This document shows, piece by piece, positions 1 to 10,375 of a stretch of DNA of 64,000 nucleotides. The number at the start of each line of letters is the position of its first letter. Position 1 is the stretch's first letter. The notes under the pieces were generated by a model. The model was not told the DNA's origin and ran no database searches. It was given only the letters and a program-made list of their open reading frames with translations. Origin of the DNA: Stachybotrys elegans (Eukaryota > Ascomycota > Sordariomycetes > Hypocreales > Stachybotryaceae); assembly GCA_020746835.1 (NCBI GenBank), contig JAGPNK010000005.1, positions 434,001 to 498,000 of the forward strand. Direction: 5' to 3'. Position numbers and translations under genes: made by a program.

Positions 1-1
1 T

Positions 2-358
2 GTCTCTATTTATGATGGAGAGCGCAAAGGTCGACAGCCGGCCCCTTCTCACGAGGGACTGGACCTATCAAGTGATGAAGCTACCCAAACGAGTCCTGCA
101 CTTGTGCAGGTAGGAAGCCACATGGCAGTGTCGCCCGTTAAATGCAGCGAGAGTGATGTCAATGACAGTGATAGGGAATCCCTCTCCTACATTGACTCCG
201 TGGGAAACACAACCAACCGAGCCTGGTACAGCGAAGTGTATGACTACTCGAGACTGGGCCCCACGTTCTGGAAGGACAAACTCGCGGCGTTGTCTGCAAT
301 TTCGCAACTATTCGCTGCTAATGCGTCGTCCAATAATGTACTCATAACTGACCTTTGA
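2..358 (+). CDS. 3' end of an unidentified protein gene (partial, 5' end outside window)
   Basis: One frame is open from the first bases of the window to a TGA at 356-358, giving about 118 codons with no upstream stop. The stretch is rich in Ser, Asp and Glu, and ends in a more ordered part containing WYSEVYDY and LGPTFWKDKLAAL, which look like real protein rather than random translation. I do not recognise the family. The frame would start outside the window; the first in-frame ATG is at 122. It could also be an exon followed by an intron. No neighbour helps to interpret it. Confidence 0.35.
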   Translation, partial: VSIYDGERKGRQPAPSHEGLDLSSDEATQTSPALVQVGSHMAVSPVKCSESDVNDSDRESLSYIDSVGNTTNRAWYSEVYDYSRLGPTFWKDKLAALSAISQLFAANASSNNVLITDL

Positions 359-990
359 TTCAGGACGGGTTTTCCGGACATGTTTTTGGCAAAATTCGGA
401 GCATGTCTTCCAGTACCTCAAGTCTAGATTGAGCCACCAAATCCATGGACTGGTTGTGCTACGTAGCGGAAATGCCCTTGAAAGGGTGGGATTGATGACG
501 TTGAAGTACATAAAAAGGGCGGCGCCGTGGCACAATCGAGGACGAATCAAGGGACCAAAATATTACGATTGGGCATCGTTCTTACTCTCTAGCTTGCCAG
601 CTTGTGAGGTTATTCTGCAATAGGCAAAGAGTAACGGACAATGTCTTTTGAGATGATGGCGCACAAGGGCCTAACTGAGCCAGGAAAGGCTGAAGCCTAG
701 CTTGCCCATTCGTGAATATTCAGCTGCACCGGCAGAGAGTCAATTGGCGCAATCTGACAAGGGCAGGGTTGGGCACCCAATTCCGCTACCAGCCAGAATG
801 TGATCGCCATCCAACTTCCCCCAAACCGTTTGATGCACGGCATTGTAGTACATACACGGCGAGTCACATACCATGGCGGCATCCACGTCATCCTGCCTCC
901 CTTCCCCAACTTAAAACCCCCCTCATCGCCCAAGTTCAGTTCACACAAGAGCTCACAAGCGATTGCAACTTGTCGGCACAGTTCAAAATC
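359..990. other. intergenic, upstream region of the TupA-like gene
   Basis: No convincing gene is seen. Short frames here are interrupted and do not resemble proteins. The last 100 bases are C-rich and pyrimidine-rich, as is common just upstream of fungal start codons. Confidence 0.5.
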
Positions 991-2018
991 ATGGCTGGGC
1001 TATCTTACCTGCGCCTGATCCTGTCAGGCCTCCTCCTCGTTGTCAGCACCGTCTTGGCTCAAGTTGAGCCGCGAGAGATCTACGATGGCGGGTTCAACTC
1101 GTCCACATCTCCCATACCCCTGCGAATTGGCAATGGAGGAGCAGGTCAGAGCGGACTTGTCAAAGGTGCGGCATCATCACTTTCCTCTACATTGGCAGTT
1201 GAGATTGGCTGACTTGCTGTCTAGCGTTGGCCGATAGCTTCATCCAGGAGAGCGTTCGCAACGGATCTGCTCCGTTCCGCGTAGCTTGGGTTCTTTCCGA
1301 CACGACCATCTCTATACGACATCTTCAGACTGGCGACGTCGATGTTGGCATCACATACGACGCGGCGGCCGAGCAGATTGCGGGCGAGGAGGGCATCTCG
1401 GATCCCCACAGATACTACATCTTTCGCGATCACTTCTACATTACCGGACCGGCCGAGAACCCTGCCAACATTCATTCCAACATGACTGTCCGTACAATTT
1501 TCTCAAGGCTGTTTAATGCAGCCGAGGCAGCCAACACTACTGTGCCCGTACGGTTCTTGAGCCGATATGACAAGTCGGCCACGAACATGAAGGAATCCAC
1601 GCTTTGGCTCGGCATTGGACAGGTGAGAACCCGCTCATCCTTGGTGCTAGCAATGCGGTAAACTAAAACATCTTAGGTTCCATGGGCTACTCCATATTCA
1701 ACCTGGTATCATCAGTACATCAACTTCCCTATTCAAGCATTGACCGCTTCTATTGCGCTGAGGGAGTACACTCTTACCGATAGAGGCACCTATCTTTCAC
1801 TGTCCCAGGAACTGGCAAGAAGTGCTGTCGTATACAAACGGGCGACAGACGACGAGAGCGACCCGTTGCTTAACCCAGCCCATCTGCTTGTGGGAAGAAG
1901 AGCCCAGAATCTCACTATGGCGTATCGGTTCGCAGACTGGCTGGTGAGTGCAAACGGACAAAGGGTGATTACCAGCTTCACAAGGAACGGCGAGCAGCTC
2001 TATAGCGGTGCACCCTAG
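991..2018 (+). CDS. secreted TupA-like periplasmic-binding-type protein (tungstate/molybdate ABC binding family)
   Basis: Three exons (991-1165, 1225-1622, 1677-2018) splice to 304 aa. The start at 991 gives a signal peptide of about 25 residues ending in VLAQ. The mature part follows the bacterial TupA pattern. An STS turn comes first, then SGLVKALADSFI created by the first splice, then GDVDVGITYDAAAEQ, then SRYDKSATNMKESTLW. The last corresponds to the RGDxSGTHxKE ligand region of TupA, but with Tyr instead of Gly between the Arg and the Asp. In bacteria this protein delivers tungstate to an ABC importer. Fungi lack that importer, so the role here is unknown, possibly extracellular anion binding. 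Both introns are GT-AG and keep the frame. It is convergent with the reductase gene, 126 bp away. Confidence 0.85.
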
Positions 2019-2144
2019 ACGGTGGCGGCGCCGTACATGTGATGGCAGGCAAGGCAGATAAGTTCTTAATTCGGGATTGGTCCATGGTGACTTGTAAGTC
2101 CTCTTAATTATATAATACTATCGAGGACTGTAGCAGTCTCCAAA

Positions 2145-3148
2145 TCACCAGACACCGGGGATGACAGCCCATTTCTTGCCCACCTTTTCCACACCAAACC
2201 TCTCGATATACCATGCCTTGCCTCGGACGGCGCGCGGCAGCATGCTGAAGATTTCGTTCAACAGAAAGGCGCGCGCCGGCGCGCAGCTCAACCCAGCAGC
2301 AACATAGAAGCCAGCCCACTCGACCCATTCGCAGAAGTAGTGAGGGAAGAGCATGTACCTGAAGAGACCAGCCTGGGGAATCTGGTAGTGTTTCTCCACC
2401 GTGACCGCCTTGGGGCTGATGCCTTGCTTCCTCGCCTGTTGCTCCTGGACGTATTCCTGGCGCAGCTTCTCGGCTCGACGAATCTCCCGCAGCTCATCGT
2501 CGTGGAAGAAGTTGGCCGCGAGTCCGACGTAGAAGACGGCTATCCCGAATACGAACTGAAAGATGGAGGATTGCGCGGACCAGTCGTCCTGGGTGACGGG
2601 CCCATACGCGGCGAGCCAGGAGCCTAGGGAGATGGCGTTCAGAAGCTGAAAGCCAACCGCCATGCTCCAAACAGCGATATGGAGCGGCGACATGGAGGGC
2701 TGGACAAAGGGGTAGATGACTGCGCGGTAGATGTAGTGAATGACCTGCAGCAGGTGCTGGGTGAGCGATGTAGTGCTAGAGGCCTGTGGATTGGGCGACT
2801 CACAAAGAGGGCACACAAGACGCGGTTCTGCCAGGGCAGATCGTCAATTCCATGCATGGGCGGCAGCGTCCTCATGATGTACAGCATGGTGAGAAAGCCG
2901 GGAACCTCCATGGTGAACCACGCGATGCGGCCAGGCAGGTTGAGCGGGCTCTGAACCGACGTCTTGCCCATGCCATACCAGCTGATGATCCATTGCAGCG
3001 ACCCAACCTGGTGAACGCCTGGTTAGTCTTCTTGGATATGCGGAGGACGGAGGGCTGCGCGCACCACTGGGTAGCCAAACTGCCAGAGGTTGAGAATGAG
3101 TTCATAGTTCTGTCGCGTCGGCGGCAGCCAGCCTTCGATGAGCGACAT
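2145..3148 (-). CDS. steroid 5-alpha-reductase C-terminal family membrane protein
   Basis: Three exons (3148-3065, 3007-2804, 2744-2145) give 295 aa; both introns are GT-AG in phase 0. The start at 3148 (MSLIEGW) is chosen over a Met further upstream, which would add a basic unrelated leader. The protein has several hydrophobic segments and the C-terminal arrangement of 3-oxo-5-alpha-steroid 4-dehydrogenases. These include the NFFHDDELREIR loop, the FRYMLFPHYFCEWVEWAGF segment, and a C-terminal region ending EKVGKKWAVIPGVW. Family members reduce a double bond in steroids or polyprenols using NADPH in the ER membrane. The true substrate here cannot be read from sequence. Confidence 0.85.
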
Positions 3149-3695
3149 TGCAATTGCAGAGGAGGAGCGAGGCACAGGGAAGTGTGAAGCGTGAAGGCGG
3201 CGGGCTGGCAGAGCAGTTTGTTTTTGCCGAGAGTGCAATTTGTGATGATGTCAGGCACGAGAGCCACAATGTTGCGAGTTAATTATGCGGAGGGATCACG
3301 CGCCACCCATTCCTTTGTCGTTAGGCTGTGCCCCAGGTTACCGCTGCTCTGCCCCGCTAATCATAAGCTCCACCTGGACATATCAAGAGCACCAGCTCGG
3401 AGCATATGGAGTTGGAAACATCGATCTCACAATGCTGGAAGTTGAGAATTGATGAGTCAATATTCCGCCGAATGGCTGGAGACCAGAGGCAGTAAACCGC
3501 TTCATAATTCAGCCAAGGTTGCGGAATACAGGATTACAAAAGGAGAGTGACTCTGTCTGTGACTGGCCGTAGCTAAGCCAGCCTGTGCATGTTATGCAAG
3601 GGGATCTATGGATATGTATGTACATGGCTAAGTAAAATATGTATAAATAAAATAACCCACCCGTGGGTTGCTTCGGAAAACAATGGCGTCGTCTC
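3149..3695. other. intergenic between the reductase and pectate lyase genes
   Basis: No gene seen. It contains the promoter of the minus-strand reductase gene and the 3' flank of the pectate lyase gene, with an AT-rich stretch near 3600-3660 that may hold poly(A) signals. Confidence 0.5.
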
Positions 3696-4680
3696 TTACA
3701 GCGTCGTGCCGGCTTGAGACTTGACAAGGCTGCAGATGGAAGAAACGGGATCGGTGCTATTATCACATGTTAGTTGGCCGTCTCATCCACCCTAATATAG
3801 TGCCAACTTACCTGTACTCGTAGGGGGGAGAGAAGCTACCAGCCTGAGTAATGTCAATGTCGCTGTTGCTGAAGACGTTGTCTCGCTCCACGGCAAAGCC
3901 CGCCTCGTCGCTGTCGAGGTTGGTCACAATGGCGCGGCGGACACCGCTGAAGGAGGTCTGCTCCACGAGAACCTGAGCGCCCATGCGCGAGTTGACGCCC
4001 GAGGCCGGGACATTCTCGTAGCAGGAGCTGAAGATGTGGGCGGTGCCGAAGCGAACTGACGGCGCCCGGCTGTTGATGTTGGACCAGTGGTTGTGATGGT
4101 AGGTGACCCTGAGATGCCCCGAGTCTTGGCTGCCATTGCTGTCTGAGTGGCCGATCAAGCTGGCCTTCCAGTGGTCGTGGAACTTGGTGTAGCTGACCGT
4201 GATGAAGTCTGCGGCGCGCTTGGCGTCCAAGAGGCCGTCGTAGCGATCCTTGTCGCCTACGATTCCATCGGCAGACAGGTCGCAGTGGTCCACCCAGACG
4301 TGCGTTGACGCCTCAATGTCGATGAGATCCTTGCCCTCGGGAGGGTTCTTAAGGTTGAGGTTACGGATGATGACGTTGTCGGCCTTCTTGAGTCGGAAGC
4401 CGCCGTTGACGAGACCAGAGTTGGCCCCGACGCCCATTAGCGTCGTGTCCGAGGGGACGGAAAGAATGCCGCAGCCGGACAGCGTGCCGGAGACGTTGAT
4501 GACACCGCCGTTCTTCAGAGCAGAGGAGAGCTGCGAGCAGGACGTCACGGTGGTGCCGGAACCGCTGCCGCCTCCTGTGGTTCCCGCTCCGAAGCCGACG
4601 GGGCCGGCGGCTGCGGCGATGGAGGATGAGGGAGCGGCCAGAGCGGCCGGAAGGAGAGAAAGGAACAGGTAGGGATACAT
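3696..4680 (-). CDS. secreted pectate lyase, polysaccharide lyase family 1
   Basis: Exons 4680-3812 and 3756-3696 encode 309 aa; the small second exon adds the C-terminal tail after PPYEYS. The start at 4680 (MYPYLFLSLLPAALAAP) gives a clean signal peptide; an ATG 21 bp upstream is possible. A Ser/Gly-rich linker precedes a parallel beta-helix domain with the PL1 signatures: VWVDHCDLSADG (the WiDH motif), DGLLDAKRAADFITVSY, FHDHWKASLIGHSD, and HHNHWSNINSRAPSVRFG with the catalytic Arg. The enzyme cleaves polygalacturonate by calcium-dependent beta-elimination outside the cell, implying contact with plant material. Without the second exon the frame would end early at 3808, so the intron is needed for the normal C-terminus. 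Confidence 0.93.
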
Positions 4681-6304
4681 TGTGCAGATGGGAAGTGCCA
4701 AGATCCGGTCTCGGTGTAAGTGGATGAACCAAAATGCAGCCTGATCGACAGGAAGAGACTGTTGTAAGAAATAGAAAATGAGGGAAAGTATTGGTTGTTG
4801 TTAGTCAAGATGTGAGGAAACACAGCTAATTTATCATCCTCATGCCACAATCGCGCTCCAAGCATTGGTCCATAATGGACACAGCTGGGCATGTTTGGAG
4901 TAGACATCGGCGTCCAGGATAGATGATTACTTGGGATCGGGTGGAGTCGAAACCGCCGGTTTCATCTCTCATCCTTGTTTTGACATGGAGCTGACAGGCG
5001 GGTATTAGAGTTGTTTGCTCCAGTAGCTCATTTCCACGCAAGGCCTCTCTAATTAAAGGGCGGCCAAGAAGCCAAGCCAGTTTCCATTACATCACAACCT
5101 GGGAATGGGATTGGCAGCAGTTTTGTGCCCGCACTAGCCATTTTCTCTTTGGAGATCATGACAAGTTCTGCCAGTCATCTCTGTGTTTATCAGTACAGAA
5201 AGCCAGCCTAGAGGCTTCGAGGTTTACTTTGCCCAGTGTTTCGTTTCTCGCGCGGCTGGGATCCCGACCCACGGGTTCATCTAAACCTGACAGCAAAACC
5301 CACCTATGTATGTAAAAGTTGGGTCCATGCCACCTCAGTTCCGGGCAAATCCTTTCCTGTAACGAGTTGGTGGCCTCACAGCTCAGCAGCGGATGGGGAG
5401 CAGATCGACACTCTTTAAATGTTCATGGATGTCACGGCGGGACCGGATCATACCGCGCCATCCACAGGGGCCCCATACAATGGATATCACCAAGATCTCC
5501 CAGCCCTGCAATTCGGATGGTTGTGCTACGGGAGGGGAATCAGTCCATAATGGGTAAGGGATTGGCGGCAAAACATTGTGGTCGATGCAACCCGACTTCA
5601 ACTCGAAGAGGGACGCCTTTTCAATGCTGACCAGATGGTGCGACAGGATAGCAGTCAACGGCGCGGCCAATACATGTGCTTGAACACTGAAGGCTCTGGT
5701 CTGCGACTGCTGATGGAACTGAATTGACACGCAAGCCATCGGGCAATTCTATGGGAGCCCAGACCAGCTCCCCAATCTGTAACTGGAGGGGTTTTCACGG
5801 TTCGTGTCGGATGTACTACAGTAACCGTAGACGCCGGCAAATTGATTGCTTGATCGAGTTATTTCTTCAACTGGGACCTCATCATGCCACACCAGGTACC
5901 GACTGCTACTGCTAACTCCCATGTCACTCATTGCCAGTCTGCCTCGTCGTATGATAACCTTCGCTAGAAGCCTAGATTCTAAACTTTAGTGGTAGCCTAG
6001 ATCCTGACCTTTAATATAGCTAGCTACTTGACAGTTCTAATAATAACCCTATAAAATTTGTGGCATTAGGCTCCCAATCTAGTACATCCATAACATTAGC
6101 TATAAGAACCGTTGCGATAAATGACAGACATGGAAAAATACAATCATTATAAAGGTGCTTCTGCTCCTCACTTGTTGCCCGTATCGAAAGGCACACTTCA
6201 CTTCTCAGACCAGGCTCTCATAGCACAACTCTACGCACCCTCACTACGGAATCATAAGCCAGCCCGCTTCATCCTTCTTATTTACAAACTTCTCTTCAAT
6301 CACA
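4681..6304. other. long intergenic region, no gene recognised
   Basis: This 1.6 kb holds the promoter of the pectate lyase gene and the promoter of the GPI-type protein gene. The short frames in it (for example 5236-5630 plus, 5383-5739 minus) overlap each other on both strands and look random. At about 5950-6115 composition turns AT-rich with TAG/CTA-rich text, perhaps a small decayed repeat. Confidence 0.45.
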
Positions 6305-6856
6305 ATGCGCTCTTTCCTCCTCTTCACGTCGCTCCTCGGCGTCGCCAGCACCTCTGTGGCTGAAATCATCACCCTGGGCGCCGTCCCTACCGGCCTGCAC
6401 CCAGCCCCCATCGAGGCTCGTCAAGATTTGCAATGCGCCTCCAGTGTCCTTACAGAGCTATTACCTCCTACTCCCGACAGCAGCGACCTGGTGGACTGGG
6501 AAGTCGAGACGCAGCAAGATCCTGCTGCCTGCACCGTCACAGCGCCTGCCAGCCTTTCCTCCGCCTACACCAGCTGGATGTCCCAGATTACAGAATGGGC
6601 CCAGAGCGTTGAAGACGAGGCCGCGAGCCAGACGGACTGCGGCGCCGAGCTTTTCACGCTATCATTCTCGGGTTTCTGCTCCTCCAGCCGCACTGTCTAC
6701 TTTAGCGAGGCGGCCCAGCAGACCACTACTGAAGTATACGGCCCTGTCCCGCTCCCTACCAACACCGTCAGAATTGGCGCGGCATCGAAAAACACTGGTC
6801 TGATTAGCTCCGGCATTGCTCTTGCATGTGTCGTTGCTGCTGTCTTGGCTCTGTAA
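6305..6856 (+). CDS. small secreted, probably GPI-anchored protein
   Basis: A single exon encodes 183 aa. The first 19 residues form a signal peptide (MRSFLLFTSLLGVASTSVA). The mature part has four cysteines (in DLQCASS, AACTVT, TDCGAE and GFCSSS), compatible with two disulfides, and is rich in Ser and Thr. The C-terminus is a hydrophobic tail (SSGIALACVVAAVLAL) with no charged residues after it, preceded by small residues, as in GPI-attachment signals. The protein is therefore expected at the plasma membrane or cell wall. No catalytic motif is seen and I do not recognise a named family. It is a plain open frame with codon use like its neighbours. Confidence 0.75.
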   Translation: MRSFLLFTSLLGVASTSVAEIITLGAVPTGLHPAPIEARQDLQCASSVLTELLPPTPDSSDLVDWEVETQQDPAACTVTAPASLSSAYTSWMSQITEWAQSVEDEAASQTDCGAELFTLSFSGFCSSSRTVYFSEAAQQTTTEVYGPVPLPTNTVRIGAASKNTGLISSGIALACVVAAVLAL

Positions 6857-7067
6857 AGGACGGAATTGTTCAAATGCGTGAAGGTTATTCGCCGTCGGGA
6901 TGGCAACCAATACTTTTAAAACGATAAGTTTGGATATATACGAAGGATATGATGGTAATTGATTTGATGTAAATCGCGTCTTTTTTGTTCCAATTGCTTT
7001 CTATTAATTTGATACCGTCACAAGGAGCCCTTCCCAACTCACTGTTGTCTATCTCGTCGAGCATCAA

Positions 7068-9713
7068 TCAAACCAAGACAATCATCCTCCTCCCCCCAAA
7101 TTTTTTATATCCACGCTTCATCGACCCCATACCAACACGTTTGTACACGGCCGTTCCATCCTTCTCATGTTTCTCCTCAGTTTTTACTAGAGCTAGAAAG
7201 ATTGGATAGCCGGCATTGTCTTCCATTAGGAAGAGGCACGTCAGCTGTTGGCAGATTTCTTCCTTAACATCAAAGTTAACGTTCCCAATAACACCTGATT
7301 CCGCCGTTGAGATAGGCCGTGCTTTCTGCCTCGCATCCGCCCCAAGGTCGACACTCACATCCAGCAGTTGACCCCTGATCCTCAGCGCAGGAAACTTGCG
7401 TTCTCTGCCCGGCCACTCTATCTTCAATAACTTTGCATCAATCACATACTGTCGGTTGTGGAACGTCATGTCGACTTCACCTTCCACCGAAGCCCACGAC
7501 CACGATGCTGTACGTAGGGGGCATGGCCTCCGCGCGTCTTTGGTTGAAGTCCACAATAGAGACACAGGAATCTCGTCACTATCCTCTAAAAACCAGTTCC
7601 CCCCAACGTACGTCATAGTCGTAAATGCGCTGAACTTGTCCACGAGACCAAGAAGCGCGATAAGACGATCCTTGTCGAATGTGAGTGCGCATCTAGTATA
7701 AAATTCGGCAATGCTCAGCCACAGTGTCTGAAACTCTCTCCGTCTGGCTGTTTTGTCGCTAATCGCGTCGCGTAGTGTGTGCATCTCGCGAATCAAACCA
7801 GGGAGCGGGAATTGAAACTGGAATCTGCTCTTTGGATTGAAGATGGTGCCATCTTGGGCAATGGCATGCTGTCGACACTCCCAATAAACCTGTGATCGTG
7901 TAAAGTGTAGAGTTCTTCGCGACAGGAGTCGCTCTTGAAGCACCCATCCTCTATGGTTGAGCGGTGCCTGCTCGATATCCTGTTCTGGCTTCGCCGGCTC
8001 TTGTGTTGTGATGACACATTGGTCACCTTTGGGGTCTTGTGTCAACAGGGGAACAAACTGAGGCAAGGATCTTGCCACGACTTCGAGCAGAAAGCGTGAC
8101 AAGAATACGGGCAGGTAAGCAAGAAGAATTGCGTCAATGAAGCGAGAAAACAACCCGTTAATTGACAGTGGTGGCGGAGATTTGGGCTCGGAGCCATAAC
8201 GTATCTTGAACAGCTTCTCGTTGCGAGGCGGCTCAATGTAGTGTGCTGAGGCATCGGGCGATGCTGATGCTGCGATGGTCAAGTATGCAGACTGGTATAC
8301 GGAGCCCATTTTTTGCGCTTCAGATTTCCAATCTTCTTCATCATCCTGGATGATGCACAGCGAGTCGATCCAGACGTAGCGAATGCCTAGTCGCCGGGTT
8401 ATCTTGATGGCATCTACAAAGGTCGCCGGGAAGTTGTCCAAGGATATTCCAGCCTCCATGGCGGCCAGATTATTACGTCTCGTAGATAGAATAGCTGCAC
8501 CACCCCAGCAGTGACTCAGAGCGCAGTATCGAGCGCGGCGGCCCTTTGAAAGGATCAGGCGAGGGTTCGCTGACGACTGCGGTGGGCCAACATCGATGAC
8601 GCGAGTTGGGAGAACAGGCTCTTTTCCAGAGACTGATCCGACAACCAATGCCTTGGAGCAAGCTGGATGATTTTCGTCACATTCCTTGAGCCAACATTTG
8701 ACCATGGCGACAGTCTCCGGGGCGCCAGTCGACAGCAACGCTTTCACTGTCAGGTTATCCAGCTTCGTCCTCCCCCCATCGTCGGCCGCTGCCGCCGTCA
8801 CGCCAGGTAGCGCAGCTAGTCGCAGGTTACTCGGCACGACATACGGCCGCAATCCTATCCTGGAGGCCACCAGCTTGGGTAACATCTTGTGCACACTTAT
8901 ATAAAGCGCCTGAGGATCACCCGTCTTGAAATCCTCCGGCATCCGCATTAGCTTGTCGAACGTACCGGTAATCATCTTGGGGGTGTGCTTTGTTCCGTCG
9001 GGAACAAAACGAAGATTCTTATAGAGGAAGATGCCGAACTGGCACAACATTTCCGGTGCCATCTTTGCATTGGTGCTGGTGTTGCGAAAAGGAAAGGGAA
9101 GGTGTTGAGTACAGCAAACAACGCCGTCTTTCAGCGCCCGAAGCGTAACGTTGGTGCAGAAGTTGCACTTATCCACGGCTAGGGGAGAAAATGGAATACC
9201 ATAATTTTGCCAGGTTGCCACACGCTTCCCAATATCGCTCATGAGCTGTATGCATTCTCTTCGTTTCGGTGGGATGCGATCTTGTTCATCACGTTCCCAG
9301 GTGTATTTCTCGCGATCCTCTTTCAATCTTTCTACCATCAAAACGCCATCTTTCGCATCCTCTATTTGGGCCTCTAGAGCAATTTGGAAGATAGTAGCGT
9401 AGACTTGCTGGTGCTCATCGTCCTTCCTATGTTTCCCTTGGCTTCTCCGATAACGAAGAGATTCGTCGCGAAGGAATGCGATTCGTTCCAGCCGCTCCTC
9501 TGTCATGTGGTCCATATCGAAGTCTTGACTGTGAAGATAATGCAGTGATCCCAACAGTTTGTTCAGGAGGAGGGAATTTCGCGCGGCTTCCAATAGAGCC
9601 GTGGCTGGCGGCGCACCCATTGGAAGGTCATTTCTTTTGACAACCCGATCCTTGTGGCCAGATGAAGGCTCTGCTCTTCCATCCTTGGATTTATCTGCAG
9701 CGGAATCAGACAT
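7068..9713 (-). CDS. HET-domain (heterokaryon incompatibility) protein
   Basis: One uninterrupted frame of 881 codons plus stop. The start at 9713 (MSDSAADK) has A at -3; an in-frame ATG at 9830 would add 39 residues and is less likely. The N-terminal third is unassigned. At about residues 395-490 lies the HET domain: CALSHCWGG, then FVDAIKITRRLGIRYVWIDS, then LCIIQDDEEDWKSEAQKM, then YLTIAAS. Farther on come RGWVLQERLLSRRTLHF and a WxSVEGEVDM segment usual in this family. HET domains act in non-self recognition and regulated cell death after hyphal fusion. Large HET proteins are numerous and variable in filamentous ascomycetes, so an allorecognition role for this copy is only a possibility. 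Confidence 0.9.
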   Translation of the reverse strand: MSDSAADKSKDGRAEPSSGHKDRVVKRNDLPMGAPPATALLEAARNSLLLNKLLGSLHYLHSQDFDMDHMTEERLERIAFLRDESLRYRRSQGKHRKDDEHQQVYATIFQIALEAQIEDAKDGVLMVERLKEDREKYTWERDEQDRIPPKRRECIQLMSDIGKRVATWQNYGIPFSPLAVDKCNFCTNVTLRALKDGVVCCTQHLPFPFRNTSTNAKMAPEMLCQFGIFLYKNLRFVPDGTKHTPKMITGTFDKLMRMPEDFKTGDPQALYISVHKMLPKLVASRIGLRPYVVPSNLRLAALPGVTAAAADDGGRTKLDNLTVKALLSTGAPETVAMVKCWLKECDENHPACSKALVVGSVSGKEPVLPTRVIDVGPPQSSANPRLILSKGRRARYCALSHCWGGAAILSTRRNNLAAMEAGISLDNFPATFVDAIKITRRLGIRYVWIDSLCIIQDDEEDWKSEAQKMGSVYQSAYLTIAASASPDASAHYIEPPRNEKLFKIRYGSEPKSPPPLSINGLFSRFIDAILLAYLPVFLSRFLLEVVARSLPQFVPLLTQDPKGDQCVITTQEPAKPEQDIEQAPLNHRGWVLQERLLSRRTLHFTRSQVYWECRQHAIAQDGTIFNPKSRFQFQFPLPGLIREMHTLRDAISDKTARRREFQTLWLSIAEFYTRCALTFDKDRLIALLGLVDKFSAFTTMTYVGGNWFLEDSDEIPVSLLWTSTKDARRPCPLRTASWSWASVEGEVDMTFHNRQYVIDAKLLKIEWPGRERKFPALRIRGQLLDVSVDLGADARQKARPISTAESGVIGNVNFDVKEEICQQLTCLFLMEDNAGYPIFLALVKTEEKHEKDGTAVYKRVGMGSMKRGYKKFGGRRMIVLV

Positions 9714-10375
9714 GCTAGGTTGACTTCTCACTCGACGTTGATGTTCAAAGACGGTCAAGGCTGCAGTTTGGCACCAGCTGACCTGAGATCCCCCGCCGAC
9801 ATAAGAGCCTAACCACCAACCAGTCCACATGGGAACGACGCTATCCCCTTTGCAATTTGTCAGGCAGCACTGGACCTAGGTTGAGCTTGTACCTGTCGGA
9901 GATGGGATCGACAATGAAGCCACACGAGTCTATTTAGAAGAAGCGGTGACCAAGAGGGCTCCTTAAGCAGCCCATACAGGGCATTTTGTTTTGCGCAGGA
10001 GTAATTATAGGTATCTTGGAATCTATGCTTACGAGCTGCAATAGAGCTGTACCCAATAACCTTTCTGTACCTACTACAATTGCTTCCGCGAGTCGAGTCT
10101 AATCTTAGCTTAGATACATGGTAATTGGGCATTTAAGCCAAGACTATGATGTATCCCAGCTTGATCGCCAGTCAACACCATGAGAATATGTGCGAAAGAG
10201 GGCCGCAGGCGCACTTGGGCTCGGTGGGACGTGGAAGAGCAGGGCGCGGCGAGCCCACATCACATGTTTCCATGCTCAAGAGTACTCTGCCCGTAGGGAA
10301 GTGATCGGATGTTCGCCGAGAGGAGGTTCTTGTTCGTTACGATCCGCTTCTGCCTCCCTAGAGCGTGTGGAAGTA
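9714..10375. other. intergenic, promoter side of the HET gene
   Basis: No gene seen. The minus-strand frame 9860-10132 has no family features and is taken as random. Confidence 0.45.

Noticed and set aside
2679..3187. Plus-strand frames across the reductase gene
   Set aside because: They are antisense shadows; the minus strand has a spliced reading with family motifs.
3191..3445. Plus-strand frame of 84 codons
   Set aside because: No family features, lies in the promoter of the reductase gene.
4250..4672. Long plus-strand frame inside the pectate lyase gene
   Set aside because: Antisense shadow of a GC-rich coding exon.
5236..5739. Overlapping frames on both strands in the 4.7-6.3 kb gap
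   Set aside because: Short, mutually overlapping, no protein-like motifs.
9860..10132. Minus-strand 90-codon frame upstream of the HET gene
   Set aside because: No motif; composition looks random.
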